A stretch of 64,000 bases of DNA, taken from NCBI RefSeq assembly GCF_002870965.1, contig NZ_PHSO01000004.1:1-64000 (forward strand), read 5' to 3'. The notes beneath the pieces are model-generated. The model ran no database searches. It saw only the letters and a list, made by a program, of their open reading frames with translations, and was not told where the DNA came from. This DNA comes from Tsuneonella flava (GTDB lineage: Bacteria; Pseudomonadota; Alphaproteobacteria; Sphingomonadales; Sphingomonadaceae). This document shows positions 36,962-46,588 of the stretch, one piece after another. Position numbers and translations under genes: made by a program. Position 1 is the stretch's first letter. Every line of letters starts with the position of its first letter.

Positions 36962-38611
36962 ATGGTCGAACGTGAATCGATGCCGTGTGACGTTGTAATC
37001 GTCGGGGGCGGGCCTGCGGGCCTGTCCGCCGCGATCCGTCTCAAGCAGCTTAACGACAGCCTTGAGGTTATCGTACTCGAAAAAGGTTCGGAAATCGGGG
37101 CGCATATCCTGTCCGGCGCAGTGGTCGATCCCAAGGCGATCGACGAACTGCTGCCCGAATGGCGCGATCAGGGATGCCCGCTGGCAGAAACGCCGGTGAC
37201 GGATAACTGGCACTGGGTGCTGACGAAAAACGGGCATCATTCCATCCCGCATATCCTGATGCCTCCGTTTATGTCGAACCACGGCACCTACACCGGCTCG
37301 CTCGGCAACCTGTGTCGCTGGCTTGCCGAACAGGCTGAAGCGCTGGGCGTGATGGTGTTCCCCGGCTTCCCTGCTGCCGAAGTGATCGTGGGCGAAGACG
37401 GGGCCGTGAGCGGTGTGATCACACAGGACATGGGCGTGGCCGCCGACGGTTCGCACAAGGGCGATTTCCAGCCGGGCATGGAAATCCACGCGAAATATAC
37501 TCTCTTTGCAGAGGGCGCGCGCGGCAATCTGACCAAACGGATGAAAGCGAAATACGATCTGGAGGCCGATTGTCAGCCGCAGGTCTATGGCCTTGGCATC
37601 AAGGAATTGTGGGACATTGATCCCGATAAACACGTTCCCGGCCGCGTGCTGCACACGCAGGGCTGGCCGCTGAACGAGAGCGATAGCTGGGGCGGCGGCT
37701 TCCTCTATCATCAGGCGAACGGTCAGGTCGCGCTCGGTTTTGTGACCGCGCTCGATTACAAGAATCCGTGGGTCAGCCCGTATCAGGAATTCCAGCGCTG
37801 GAAACAGCATCCCTCGATCCGCGAATATCTCGAAGGGGGCAAGCGCGTGGCCTATGGCGCGCGCGTCATCAACGAAGGCGGGTGGCAGTCCGTGCCCAAG
37901 CTGGCCTTCCCCGGCGGCGCGCTGATCGGGTGTGCCGCGGGCTTCGTCAACGTGCCGCGCATCAAGGGTAGCCACACCGCGATGAAGAGCGGGATGCTCG
38001 CTGCCGAATCGATTGCTGCCGCTATCGGTCGCGGTGAAGAGCGCAGCGAACTGATGGATTACGATGCCGCTGTTCGCGATAGCTGGATCGCAACCGAACT
38101 GAAGAAAGTCCAGAACGCGCAACCTGCAGTCGCCAAGTTCGGCGGCGAGCTGGGCACGGTTATCGCCGGGGTGGACATGTGGATGCGCCAGCTCAAAATC
38201 GGCCTGCCGATCGCGATGAAGCACGAACCCGATTACGAATTGACCGGCCGCGCCGACCTGTTCCCCAAGATCGACTATCCCAAGCCCGATGGTGAAATCA
38301 GTTTCGACCGGCTTACATCGGTCAGCTTCAGCTACACCAACCATGCCGAAGATCAGCCGTGCCACCTTATCGTGAAAGACCCCGAATTGCAGGTGACGAG
38401 CGAACTGGGCGTCTATGGCGGGCCGTCGAACCGCTATTGCCCGGCCGGAGTGTACGAGTGGCTGGAAGATGAAACGACGGGTGAGCCGAAGTTTCAGATC
38501 AATTCGCAGAACTGCGTCCACTGCAAGACTTGCGATATCAAAGACCCCAACCAGAACATCACATGGACGACGCCCGAAGGGGGCGGAGGGCCGAACTATC
38601 CCAATATGTAA
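36962..38611 (+). CDS. Electron transfer flavoprotein-ubiquinone oxidoreductase
   Basis: A protein of 549 residues that passes electrons from ETF to ubiquinone. The FAD-binding 'DVVIVGGGPAGLSAAIRLKQ' is at the N-terminus, and 'GCAAGFVNVPRIKGSHTAMKSGMLAAE' is the conserved membrane-surface region. The C-terminal ferredoxin-like part carries the 4Fe-4S ligands ('SNRYCPAGVYE', then three Cys in 'NCVHCKTCDIKDP'). ATG 36962 is preferred to the GTG at 36953, since 'MVERESMPCDVVIV' matches the normal N-terminus. It probably accepts electrons for the acyl-CoA dehydrogenase at 30709. The ETF subunit genes are elsewhere. Confidence 0.95.
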   Translation: MVERESMPCDVVIVGGGPAGLSAAIRLKQLNDSLEVIVLEKGSEIGAHILSGAVVDPKAIDELLPEWRDQGCPLAETPVTDNWHWVLTKNGHHSIPHILMPPFMSNHGTYTGSLGNLCRWLAEQAEALGVMVFPGFPAAEVIVGEDGAVSGVITQDMGVAADGSHKGDFQPGMEIHAKYTLFAEGARGNLTKRMKAKYDLEADCQPQVYGLGIKELWDIDPDKHVPGRVLHTQGWPLNESDSWGGGFLYHQANGQVALGFVTALDYKNPWVSPYQEFQRWKQHPSIREYLEGGKRVAYGARVINEGGWQSVPKLAFPGGALIGCAAGFVNVPRIKGSHTAMKSGMLAAESIAAAIGRGEERSELMDYDAAVRDSWIATELKKVQNAQPAVAKFGGELGTVIAGVDMWMRQLKIGLPIAMKHEPDYELTGRADLFPKIDYPKPDGEISFDRLTSVSFSYTNHAEDQPCHLIVKDPELQVTSELGVYGGPSNRYCPAGVYEWLEDETTGEPKFQINSQNCVHCKTCDIKDPNQNITWTTPEGGGGPNYPNM

Positions 38612-38644
38612 GGTAATGCGCCTCCCCATCGCGGGGCGGGTCGC

Positions 38645-39454
38645 ATGAAAGAAACCGCCTACGCCAAGATCAACCTCGCGCTGCATGTTCGCCGGCGGCG
38701 CGAGGACGGGTATCACGAACTCGAAACGCTGTTTGCATTTGTCGATGCAGGCGACGTGCTGAGCGCGCGCCCGTCGGAGCGGGATGAACTGACGACCGTT
38801 GGCGAATTCGCACAGGCATTATCCGATCCGTTCGCCAATATCGCAATGCAGGCTGTCGGCACGTTGACGCATCCGGGGGGCGTAACGATTACGCTGGAAA
38901 AGAACCTGCCGGTGGCGGCGGGGCTGGGCGGCGGTTCGGCGGATGCCGGGGCGGTGTTCCGCCTGATCGAATCCCTGCACGGCCTGCCCGACGACTGGCG
39001 CGAACGGGCGGCCAGATTGGGTGCGGATGTTCCCGCCTGTGTCGAAAGCCGCGCTTGCCTTGGCAGCGGGACAGGCACCGAACTGGCCCCGGTTGAAAAC
39101 GATCTGGCGGGCACCCCCGTACTGCTGATCAACCCGCGCGTTCCGCTCGCTACCGGTCCGGTGTTCCGTGCGTGGGATGGTCAGGATCGCGGACCATTGC
39201 CGCAAGGTCCGGCATCGCGGATCGCGGCGGAGGGGCGCAACGATCTGGAAGCCCCCGCTATCGCGCTTTGTCCGCCAATTGATGATGTGTTGAAGGCGTT
39301 GAGCGGAACAGACGCATTCCTCGCCCGTATGTCCGGTTCCGGGGCGACATGTTTCGCTCTGTTTCATACCTCTGGCGAACGCAATGCGGTGGCCGATTTC
39401 CTCGCCCGCACACAGCCCGACTGGTGGCAGATGATTGGAGATTTACGTCCGTGA
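38645..39454 (+). CDS. ispE: 4-diphosphocytidyl-2-C-methyl-D-erythritol kinase
   Basis: A protein of 269 residues, a GHMP kinase of the MEP isoprenoid pathway. The N-terminus reads 'KETAYAKINLALHVRRRREDGYHELETLFAF', and the glycine-rich loop is 'LPVAAGLGGGSADAGAVFR'. The C-terminal segment has 'LARMSGSGATCFALF'. The stop overlaps the GTG of the next gene (GTGA at 39451-39454), so the two are coupled. Confidence 0.97.
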   Translation: MKETAYAKINLALHVRRRREDGYHELETLFAFVDAGDVLSARPSERDELTTVGEFAQALSDPFANIAMQAVGTLTHPGGVTITLEKNLPVAAGLGGGSADAGAVFRLIESLHGLPDDWRERAARLGADVPACVESRACLGSGTGTELAPVENDLAGTPVLLINPRVPLATGPVFRAWDGQDRGPLPQGPASRIAAEGRNDLEAPAIALCPPIDDVLKALSGTDAFLARMSGSGATCFALFHTSGERNAVADFLARTQPDWWQMIGDLRP

Positions 39455-40191
39455 ACGAATGGCAGCCTTTCCGTCAGCTCGGCCTTGGCGATGAACCGCG
39501 CAAGGGTGGGGTGGTCTGCGTGGCGGATCATGCGTCGAACTATGTGCCTGACGATCTGCCGCTAGGGATCGCGCCCGAATTGCTGGGCGATCATATCGCG
39601 GTCGATATCGGGGTGGAAGGGACCGCCGAACGCCTCGCGCTACGTCATCATATCCCCGCACATCTGGCCTGCATCAGCCGTCTGGTGATTGACCTGCATC
39701 GGGAGGAGGATCATCCCGGTGTCGTGCCGACGACCAGCGACGGGCATCTGATCCCCGGCAATATCGGTGCCGATCTGCCTCTGCGGATCGAACGGTTTCA
39801 CCGGCCATATCACGCCGCGCTGGCCGATTTCATCGCCGCAACCGCGCCACGCCTGATCATATCGCTCCACTCGTTCACCCCTGGGTTGGCGAGCAAGCCG
39901 GAGGAGCAGCGCCCGTGGGAAGTGGGCCTGCTGTACAATACAGACGACCGTGCGGCCCGCCATGCGATCCGCCTGTTCGCGGAACAGGGTCTGACTGTTG
40001 GCGACAACGAGCCCTATTCGGGCAAGCAGCTCAACGCGACGATGAACCGTCATGCGGAAAGCGCGGGCATTCCCTATCTCGCGATTGAGGTCCGCAACGA
40101 TCAGATCCGCACGGAAGCAGGGCAAGCCCGCTGGGCGACGATGATCGCCGATATCGCGGGCCGGGTCGCAGTGATGATGGATGCGGGGTAA
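39451..40191 (+). CDS. N-formylglutamate amidohydrolase-like protein
   Basis: A protein of 246 residues. 'KGGVVCVADHASNYVPDDL', 'HIAVDIGVEGTAERLA', 'LHREEDHPGVVP' and 'SLHSFTPGL' match the N-formylglutamate amidohydrolase family, a zinc-dependent hydrolase fold. In classical operons it acts in histidine degradation (HutG), but no hut genes are here, so the substrate is unknown. Start is the GTG at 39451, inside the ispE stop overlap. The gap of 141 nt to ilvD holds a small perfect hairpin GCGGAG/CTCCGC at 40278-40292, likely without meaning. Confidence 0.9.
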   Translation: MNEWQPFRQLGLGDEPRKGGVVCVADHASNYVPDDLPLGIAPELLGDHIAVDIGVEGTAERLALRHHIPAHLACISRLVIDLHREEDHPGVVPTTSDGHLIPGNIGADLPLRIERFHRPYHAALADFIAATAPRLIISLHSFTPGLASKPEEQRPWEVGLLYNTDDRAARHAIRLFAEQGLTVGDNEPYSGKQLNATMNRHAESAGIPYLAIEVRNDQIRTEAGQARWATMIADIAGRVAVMMDAG

Positions 40192-40332
40192 GCTGGCTGG
40201 GATGGCGCGCTTTGCCCTCCTCGCTCACCCTTCTTCACCCAGACCTGTAGCCGCCTAAAGATTTTCGCGTTAGACCTGCGGAGTCTCTCCGCGCACGGCG
40301 GGGATATCCGTAATTATATTTGAGTGAAGACC

Positions 40333-42189
40333 ATGCCCGACTATCGTTCACGCACATCGACCCACGGCCGCAATATGGCGGGCGCGCGCGGATTGTGGCG
40401 GGCGACAGGGATGAAAGATGGCGATTTCGGGAAACCGATTATCGCCGTGGTCAACAGCTTCACGCAGTTCGTGCCTGGCCACGTCCATTTGAAGGATCTG
40501 GGCCAGCTGGTCGCACGTCAGATTGAATCCGCGGGTGGCGTTGCCAAGGAATTCAATACCATCGCCGTCGATGATGGCATCGCGATGGGCCACGACGGGA
40601 TGCTCTATTCGCTGCCCAGCCGCGATCTGATCGCGGACAGCGTTGAGTACATGGTCAATGCCCACTGCGCCGATGCGATGGTTTGCATTTCCAACTGCGA
40701 CAAAATCACGCCGGGCATGCTGATGGCGGCGCTGCGGCTGAATATCCCGGCGGTGTTCGTCAGTGGCGGCCCGATGGAAGCGGGTAAAGTGGTGGTGAAG
40801 GGCAAGGAAGTCGCACTCGATCTGGTCGATGCGATGGTTGCCGCTGCCGATGAAGCCTATTCCGACGAAGAAGTTGCCAGCATCGAACAGTCCGCTTGCC
40901 CGACATGCGGATCGTGCTCTGGCATGTTCACCGCCAATTCGATGAACTGCCTGACCGAAGCGCTTGGCCTTTCGTTGCCGGGTAACGGATCGGCGCTGGC
41001 GACCCATGCCGACCGGCAGGGTTTATTCGAACGGGCGGGGCGTCTCGCGGTCGCAATGTGCCGCCGGTATTACGAAGATGGCGATGCAAGCGTCCTGCCG
41101 CGGTCTGTGGCCAGCTTTTCCGCATTTGAGAATGCGATGAGCCTTGATATCGCGATGGGTGGTTCGACCAACACTGTGCTCCACCTGCTTGCCGCCGCGC
41201 ATGAAGCGGGGGTCGATTTCACGATGGCCGATATCGACCGGCTCAGCCGCAAGGTGCCCTGCCTGTGCAAAGTCGCTCCGGCCAAATCCGATGTTCATAT
41301 GGAAGATGTCCACCGCGCGGGCGGGATCATGGGCATTCTGGGCGAACTCGACCGTGCCGGCCTGATTAACACCGCGCTGCCCACGGTACACAGCCCGACG
41401 ATGGCCGACGCACTCGACGGATGGGACGTTGCCCGCACCAATAGCCCGACAGTGCAGGAATTCTTCCGCGCCGCGCCCGGCGGTGTGCCGACGCAGACCG
41501 CGTTTAGCCAGAACCGCCGGTGGGACGAACTCGATCTAGACCGCCAAAACGGAGTGATCCGTAGTGCCGCACATGCCTTCAGTCAGGATGGCGGGCTGGC
41601 GGTGCTGTTCGGCAATCTGGCCGAAGATGGCTGCATCGTGAAAACCGCCGGGGTGGATGATTCCATCCTCAAATTCTCCGGTCCGGCGAAAGTGTATGAA
41701 AGTCAGGATGCCGCCGTCGCCGCGATTCTCACTGATCAGGTGGTCGAAGGCGATGTCGTGGTGATCCGTTACGAAGGGCCGCGGGGCGGGCCGGGGATGC
41801 AGGAAATGCTTTATCCCACGAGCTACCTGAAATCGAAGGGGCTGGGCAAAGCCTGCGCGCTGATTACCGACGGGCGTTTTTCGGGCGGCACCTCTGGCCT
41901 GTCGATCGGCCATGTCTCCCCCGAAGCGGCGGAAGGCGGGACTATCGCACTGGTGCAGGAAGGGGATATCATCGAAATCGATATCCCCTCGCGTACAATC
42001 GCAATCGCCGTGTCCGATGCCGAACTGGCGGAGCGCCGCGCCGCGATGGAGGCGAAGGGCGATGCCGCGTGGCAACCGGCGAAAGAACGTCCGCGCAAGA
42101 TATCCACCGCCTTGCGCGCCTATGCCGCGATGGCGACCAGTGCCGCGCGCGGTGCGGTGCGTGACGTGGATCAGCTGTACCGCAAATGA
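40333..42189 (+). CDS. ilvD: Dihydroxy-acid dehydratase
   Basis: A protein of 618 residues of branched-chain amino acid and pantothenate synthesis. The Fe-S ligands are visible: '[20 protein letters not shown]' and '[26 protein letters not shown]'. '[23 protein letters not shown]' is also typical. ATG 40333 is used; an in-frame GTG at 40324 adds 3 residues. The stop overlaps the ATG of the lipoprotein gene (42186-42189). Confidence 0.97.
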   Translation: MPDYRSRTSTHGRNMAGARGLWRATGMKDGDFGKPIIAVVNSFTQFVPGHVHLKDLGQLVARQIESAGGVAKEFNTIAVDDGIAMGHDGMLYSLPSRDLIADSVEYMVNAHCADAMVCISNCDKITPGMLMAALRLNIPAVFVSGGPMEAGKVVVKGKEVALDLVDAMVAAADEAYSDEEVASIEQSACPTCGSCSGMFTANSMNCLTEALGLSLPGNGSALATHADRQGLFERAGRLAVAMCRRYYEDGDASVLPRSVASFSAFENAMSLDIAMGGSTNTVLHLLAAAHEAGVDFTMADIDRLSRKVPCLCKVAPAKSDVHMEDVHRAGGIMGILGELDRAGLINTALPTVHSPTMADALDGWDVARTNSPTVQEFFRAAPGGVPTQTAFSQNRRWDELDLDRQNGVIRSAAHAFSQDGGLAVLFGNLAEDGCIVKTAGVDDSILKFSGPAKVYESQDAAVAAILTDQVVEGDVVVIRYEGPRGGPGMQEMLYPTSYLKSKGLGKACALITDGRFSGGTSGLSIGHVSPEAAEGGTIALVQEGDIIEIDIPSRTIAIAVSDAELAERRAAMEAKGDAAWQPAKERPRKISTALRAYAAMATSAARGAVRDVDQLYRK

Positions 42190-42548
42190 TCCGACTCTGT
42201 GCCACGCTTGGCCTGATCGCCATGCTCGCCGCGTGTGATCGCGGGGCGGTGCAGCCACAGGCAGAACCGGGGGCCAAGCGGATCGATTGCGCGATTGGGG
42301 AAGGCAGCGATTTCGGCCCGGATTGTCTGGTGGAGAAAGTCTCTGGCGAGCAGGGGCCTGAATTCATCGTCCGCCATCCCGATGGCGGGTTTCAGCGATT
42401 GCGGATCGCCCCAAACCGCAGCGGGATGATTGCAATATCGGGGGCCGACGAAGCCGTCAACGAACTCGTCGGTGAACCCAAAGTGTTGCAAGTGACGGTT
42501 GGCGAGGACCGCTATCGCTTCCCGGCGGATATCGATGCCGGGAAATGA
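42186..42548 (+). CDS. Small predicted lipoprotein of unknown function
   Basis: A protein of 120 residues with lipobox LAAC at Cys17 after '[13 protein letters not shown]', so it should be lipid-anchored. The mature part contains two Cys (near 34 and 47), consistent with a disulfide, and '[30 protein letters not shown]'. I do not recognise a family. It is coupled by overlap to ilvD upstream, and its 3' end overlaps the nnr start by 14 nt. Confidence 0.78.
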   Translation: MIRLCATLGLIAMLAACDRGAVQPQAEPGAKRIDCAIGEGSDFGPDCLVEKVSGEQGPEFIVRHPDGGFQRLRIAPNRSGMIAISGADEAVNELVGEPKVLQVTVGEDRYRFPADIDAGK

Positions 42549-43935
42549 GCCGGTTCTGACTGCCGCTCAGATGCGAGCGGCGGAACAGGTGCTGATCGCG
42601 CAAGGCGTATCGGTCGACGAACTGATGCGCCGCGCGGGGGAAGGGGCGGCGGAATGGGTCTGGCGGATGGCGGCCGGTGGCCCGGTCACCGTGCTGTGCG
42701 GGCCGGGCAACAATGGCGGCGACGGCTATGTGATTGCCCAGACCTTGCGCGCCCGCGGCCTGTCCGTCCGGGTGATCGCCCCAATGGAACCGACCACCGA
42801 TGCCGCCCGCAATGCGCGCGCTCGCTGGACCGGCGATGTTATGACCGATGCGGATGGCGCTGGCGGGCGGGTTCTGGTCGATTGCCTGTTCGGCTCCGGT
42901 CTGTCGCGCCCGCTTCTGCCAGAACATGTGCGCCTGATTGCAGAGCTGGCGGCACGGCATCAGCGGATCGTGGCGGTTGATCTGCCAAGCGGAGTCGCGA
43001 CCGATGACGGGGCCTTGCTGGGCGATGTGGCTCGCTGCGATCTGACGCTGGCGTTGGGCGCGTGGAAACCCGCTCACTTCCTGATGCCCGCTCTTTCGGT
43101 GGTGGGAACGGCGAAACTTGTCACTATCGGTGCTCTGCCCGATGAATTGGGCGCCTTGTTCGTCAAATCGGCCCCTCGGCTCTCCGCGCCTGAACGTGGA
43201 GCGCACAAATACTCCCGTGGTTTCATGGGTATAGTTGGCGGGGAAATGGCGGGCGCCGCGCAATTAGCGAGTAAAGCGGCAGTATACTCCGGGGCCGGAT
43301 ACGTGAAGCTGTTCGCAGACGAAGCGCCACCTAATGCCCCCTCTGCTCTGGTTGTCGAAAGCGGTGATCTGGCACAAGCGCTTGGCGACAAACGCCTTTC
43401 TGCGCTGCTGATCGGGCCGGGGCTGGGCCGGAGCGATGCCGCGCGGGATAAGCTGGCGATTACCCTCGAAGCGAATGTCGCCACAGTGATCGATGCCGAT
43501 GCTCTGCACTTGTTGGACGACGACCTTCTGGAAGGGATCGATGCCACGCGATTGCTGATAACCCCGCATGAGGGGGAATTGAATAGTCTTTGCGAAACGT
43601 TTGGAATTACAGAAGAAACCAAACGCGGAAAGGCGGAGTATCTGGCTGCGCGAACAGGGATGACTGTGCTCGCGAAGGGGCCTGACACATTGCTGGCAAC
43701 GCCGGATGCCCCCACGATGTTTTTCCCCCCTGCGCCCACCTGGCTGGCCAGCGCCGGGACAGGAGATGTGCTCTCGGGAATTGTCGCAAGCCGTTTATCT
43801 ACCGGGAATAATTCTCTTGATGCAGCGAGCGAGGCGATCTGGCTGCACGCCGAAGCGGCCCGTGTTGCGGGGCCTGCCCTGATTGCAGACGACCTTGCCG
43901 CCGCGGTGCCTAAGGCCTACGCGCGCTTGTTGTGA
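42535..43935 (+). CDS. nnr: Bifunctional NAD(P)H-hydrate repair enzyme (epimerase/dehydratase)
   Basis: A protein of 466 residues that repairs damaged NAD(P)HX. The N-terminal YjeF_N epimerase domain (about 1-210) has 'VLCGPGNNGGDGYVIAQTLRARG' and 'VDLPSGVATDDG'. The C-terminal ADP-dependent dehydratase domain (about 220-466) has 'ADALHLLDDDLLEGIDATRLLITPHEGELNSL' and 'SAGTGDVLSGIVASRL'. ATG 42535 overlaps the lipoprotein gene by 14 nt and is the best start. The stop overlaps the next GTG (43932-43935). Confidence 0.96.
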   Translation: MPGNEPVLTAAQMRAAEQVLIAQGVSVDELMRRAGEGAAEWVWRMAAGGPVTVLCGPGNNGGDGYVIAQTLRARGLSVRVIAPMEPTTDAARNARARWTGDVMTDADGAGGRVLVDCLFGSGLSRPLLPEHVRLIAELAARHQRIVAVDLPSGVATDDGALLGDVARCDLTLALGAWKPAHFLMPALSVVGTAKLVTIGALPDELGALFVKSAPRLSAPERGAHKYSRGFMGIVGGEMAGAAQLASKAAVYSGAGYVKLFADEAPPNAPSALVVESGDLAQALGDKRLSALLIGPGLGRSDAARDKLAITLEANVATVIDADALHLLDDDLLEGIDATRLLITPHEGELNSLCETFGITEETKRGKAEYLAARTGMTVLAKGPDTLLATPDAPTMFFPPAPTWLASAGTGDVLSGIVASRLSTGNNSLDAASEAIWLHAEAARVAGPALIADDLAAAVPKAYARLL

Positions 43936-45122
43936 ACGAACCCGAAAAGATCATCCGCGTTGCTGCAAAAGGCGATGGTATCACCTTGAGCGGGCGGCAT
44001 ATTTCCCGTGCTGCGCCGGGCGATACCGTTTTGCCCGATGGCTCCATCCAGCCCGGCCCGCATCACACCGAGCCGCCTTGCCCCCACTTTGGCAAATGCG
44101 GCGGCTGCCAGTTGCAGCACCTCGACACGGTCTCGCTGGCCGATTTCGTGCGTGACCGGGTTGTGAACGCTGCGGAAGGGCAGGGATTGTCGGCAGAAGT
44201 TATTGCGCCTGTTCACCTTTCTCCGCCGCATAGCCGCCGTCGGGCCAGTGTTGTGGCGGTGAACGGAGGCGGTAAGCCTTTGATTGGATTTCGGGAAGCC
44301 GGATCGCACAAGGTTGTTGGGATTAAACAATGCGATGTGCTGCGGCCAGAATTGTTCTCTCTTCTCAATCCTTTGCGGAGTTTGATCGCGACACAGGGTA
44401 AGCGCTACGCAGTTGAGGTCGAGCTTAGCCTGACAGACCAGGGAGTTGACTGCGCTCTCAAGAATTTTTCGATGGATGGGCTGGAAGCGACTGAAGCAGC
44501 TCTCGATTTCGCGGGCCAGCACGGTCTTGCCCGGCTGTCTGTCGATATGGGATATGGTTCCGAAGCAGTATGGGAGCCGGAACCGGTCACTGTAACCCTC
44601 GGTTCCGTCCCGGTCGCTTTCCCGTCCGGCGCATTTCTGCAAGCGACCCAGGATGGTGAACAGGCACTATCGGACGCCGTAAGCGATTGGTTGAGTGAGA
44701 GTAATCTCATAGCAGACCTGTTTTCCGGTCTTGGCACATTTTCGTTTGCGCTGGGTAAACCAGTGGCGGCCTACGAAGCTGCACGCGATGCCCATCTCGC
44801 TTGCCGGGTGGCCGCAGGGAAGGCGCAATTGCCGGTAGAGGCATGTCATCGCGATTTATTCCGCAACCCAGTCAGATCGGAAGAGCTAACGCGTTTCGAC
44901 GGGATAATACTTGATCCGCCGCGGGCAGGCGCGCGGGAGCAAGTCGCTCAGATAGCTGCAAGCACCTGTGAACGCGTGGTTTATATCAGTTGCAATCCGG
45001 CGAGTTGGGCGAAAGATGCGCGCATCTTGGCCGACGCGGGATTTCTTCTGGCGGAACTGAGGCCCGTTGGTCAATTTCGCTGGTCCACCCATGTGGAGCT
45101 GGCGAGCTTGTTTGTCCGCTGA
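43932..45122 (+). CDS. RlmD/TrmA-family class I SAM-dependent rRNA/tRNA uridine methyltransferase
   Basis: A protein of 396 residues. The Cys cluster 'CPHFGKCGGCQLQH' marks the 4Fe-4S-binding part, and the methyltransferase domain has 'LIADLFSGLGTFSFALG', 'DGIILDPPRAGAREQVAQIA' and the catalytic Cys in 'VYISCNPASWAKDAR'. This fits the RumA/RlmD group that makes 5-methyluridine in 23S rRNA or tRNA, yet the exact target is not clear. Start GTG 43932 overlaps nnr. It ends 3 nt from the convergent hydrolase of the XrtA locus. Confidence 0.94.
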   Translation: MNEPEKIIRVAAKGDGITLSGRHISRAAPGDTVLPDGSIQPGPHHTEPPCPHFGKCGGCQLQHLDTVSLADFVRDRVVNAAEGQGLSAEVIAPVHLSPPHSRRRASVVAVNGGGKPLIGFREAGSHKVVGIKQCDVLRPELFSLLNPLRSLIATQGKRYAVEVELSLTDQGVDCALKNFSMDGLEATEAALDFAGQHGLARLSVDMGYGSEAVWEPEPVTVTLGSVPVAFPSGAFLQATQDGEQALSDAVSDWLSESNLIADLFSGLGTFSFALGKPVAAYEAARDAHLACRVAAGKAQLPVEACHRDLFRNPVRSEELTRFDGIILDPPRAGAREQVAQIAASTCERVVYISCNPASWAKDARILADAGFLLAELRPVGQFRWSTHVELASLFVR

Positions 45123-45125
45123 ACT

Positions 45126-45899
45126 CTAAACCTTTAATGCAGCAAGGATATTTCGATCAAGAAATGCCTGAGCGTGTGGTTCGATCCATGCGTGGCTGGC
45201 GCGTTCGCAATGGGTGACACGCCGGTCACCCTTGTCCCACTGTTCGATGAAGGCCTGTGCGGTACGATCGGCGCTGGCGAGAAGAATTCGTACTTCGCCA
45301 TCGAACGCGTTGAGGCCATTGGCCATTTCTCCCGCCAGAGAGGTCGGACGGGCCTTCACTTTGCTGGCTTGCATCAGCCCGCGGGCCAGCTTTCCGAAAT
45401 GGACGCCCCCGGTTATCAGGCGCGCCACCTCTTTGGGATTTTTCAGCTTTTCCCAATATCGTGCGCGAACGGCCGAAGGGGGAGGGGCCTCGTCCGCGCT
45501 TTCGATTGTCCACGGGTTGGAGAGCACCAGCGCATCGCAGCCTGCGCCGCTCGCCAGCATCAGTGCACTGGCGGCATCGCAATTGCCAAGGCCGACAACG
45601 CGATCAACATGTGGAGCAATCGCCTTAAAGGCGGCGAGGGCTGCCTCTATGTCCCTCTGGCTTTTGCGAAAACCTCTGTTTTCACCGCCGCTGTCGCCAA
45701 CCCCGCGCCGGTCGAATCGGAACACGGGATAGCCGGCTTGGGCTACTCGGGCTGCGAGCGCGGCCTGACCGCTGAATGCGCCGGAACGCACTTCATTTCC
45801 ACCGGTGACGATTAGCAACCCACTCGTTCCTCTGGCAGAGTCGAGCGTTCCCGCAAGCATTGAATCCACGCATTCAAACGTCATATGCAACCGCGTCAT
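45126..45899 (-). CDS. Exosortase A-associated hydrolase 1 (Cys-nucleophile alpha/beta hydrolase fold)
   Basis: A protein of 257 residues. The alpha/beta-hydrolase core shows 'LLIVTGGNEVRSGAFSGQ', 'VFRFDRRGVGDSGGENRGF' and an elbow 'GLGNCDAAS' where Cys107 stands in the Ser position. A His follows in 'ASHAWIEPH'. This matches the exosortase A-associated hydrolase 1 family. Its role in polysaccharide or acyl-group processing is unknown. It shares an overlap with the next minus gene (45896-45899). Confidence 0.88.
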   Translation of the reverse strand: MTRLHMTFECVDSMLAGTLDSARGTSGLLIVTGGNEVRSGAFSGQAALAARVAQAGYPVFRFDRRGVGDSGGENRGFRKSQRDIEAALAAFKAIAPHVDRVVGLGNCDAASALMLASGAGCDALVLSNPWTIESADEAPPPSAVRARYWEKLKNPKEVARLITGGVHFGKLARGLMQASKVKARPTSLAGEMANGLNAFDGEVRILLASADRTAQAFIEQWDKGDRRVTHCERASHAWIEPHAQAFLDRNILAALKV

Positions 45900-46588
45900 G
45901 GATTTAATTCCAAGGCGTTAGACAGGATTGTTGCCAATGTGTCTGCCTGATCGGCATCTTCATCCGGTTCGGCCCGTAGCCAGAGGCCGGGGCCACCCAG
46001 ATCGGATTGCGGAATTTCGATAAGATGGGCAGCCGGATTTGCCGATTCCAGATCGCGGAACATTTCGGCCCCGATCTGCCAACCGGCAAGTTCGACCCCT
46101 TCGGTTCGGCCAAGGGTTTGGATATCCTCGGTCTTTTCCGGGCGACCGGCTTCCTTCGCGGCAATGGTGCGGGCACGGATCATGCCGCGCAAGGCCTGCC
46201 TTCCACCGGTTGGCGCCCATGCCCATCCGGGTAGCCCATCAGGGGCGAGCATAGCTGAGGCGCGCACCGTAAGTATATGAGTTACCTTGAAATTCCGCAC
46301 CGCTTCAACTGTGGCATCTCGCCAGATTGCCAATGTTTGTTGGGGAAGCGAGGCGATGCTTTCATTACAGCCGGGGAGGTCCGGCACGAAAGTATCGATA
46401 CCCGCCAAATCCAGACGGCGCATGACGTTTATCGTTTGTCGACGGAGCTTGTTCGCTTCGTCGAACAGGGCAGGAATTACCAGCAACCGGACCTTGCGGC
46501 CTCTGTCGAAAGCCAGTGCCATCTCACTGTGATCATTGCCGCACCCGGCGGCATGACACGGCCAGTTGACGAGCGTAAAAGGTGTCAC
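45896..46588 (-). CDS. Exosortase A-associated hydrolase 2-like protein
   Basis: A protein of 230 residues. The core resembles the second hydrolase of XrtA loci ('LLVIPALFDEANKLRRQTINVMRRLDLAGIDTFVPDLPGCNES'), and 'THILTVRASAMLA' replaces the usual G-x-S-x-G elbow. The catalytic triad therefore looks incomplete. The call rests on position between hydrolase 1 and the carrier protein. It is weaker than its neighbours and could be a non-catalytic member. Overlaps at both ends show translational coupling. Confidence 0.65.
   Translation of the reverse strand: MTPFTLVNWPCHAAGCGNDHSEMALAFDRGRKVRLLVIPALFDEANKLRRQTINVMRRLDLAGIDTFVPDLPGCNESIASLPQQTLAIWRDATVEAVRNFKVTHILTVRASAMLAPDGLPGWAWAPTGGRQALRGMIRARTIAAKEAGRPEKTEDIQTLGRTEGVELAGWQIGAEMFRDLESANPAAHLIEIPQSDLGGPGLWLRAEPDEDADQADTLATILSNALELNP

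Noticed and set aside
36911-38716. Long antisense frame of 601 codons opposite the ETF-QO gene
   Set aside because: It mirrors the codon structure of the real gene and shows only repetitive Asp/His/Arg/Gly-rich composition.
39451-40191. HutG of histidine degradation
   Set aside because: The family fits, but no hut gene is near, so the name and pathway cannot be given.
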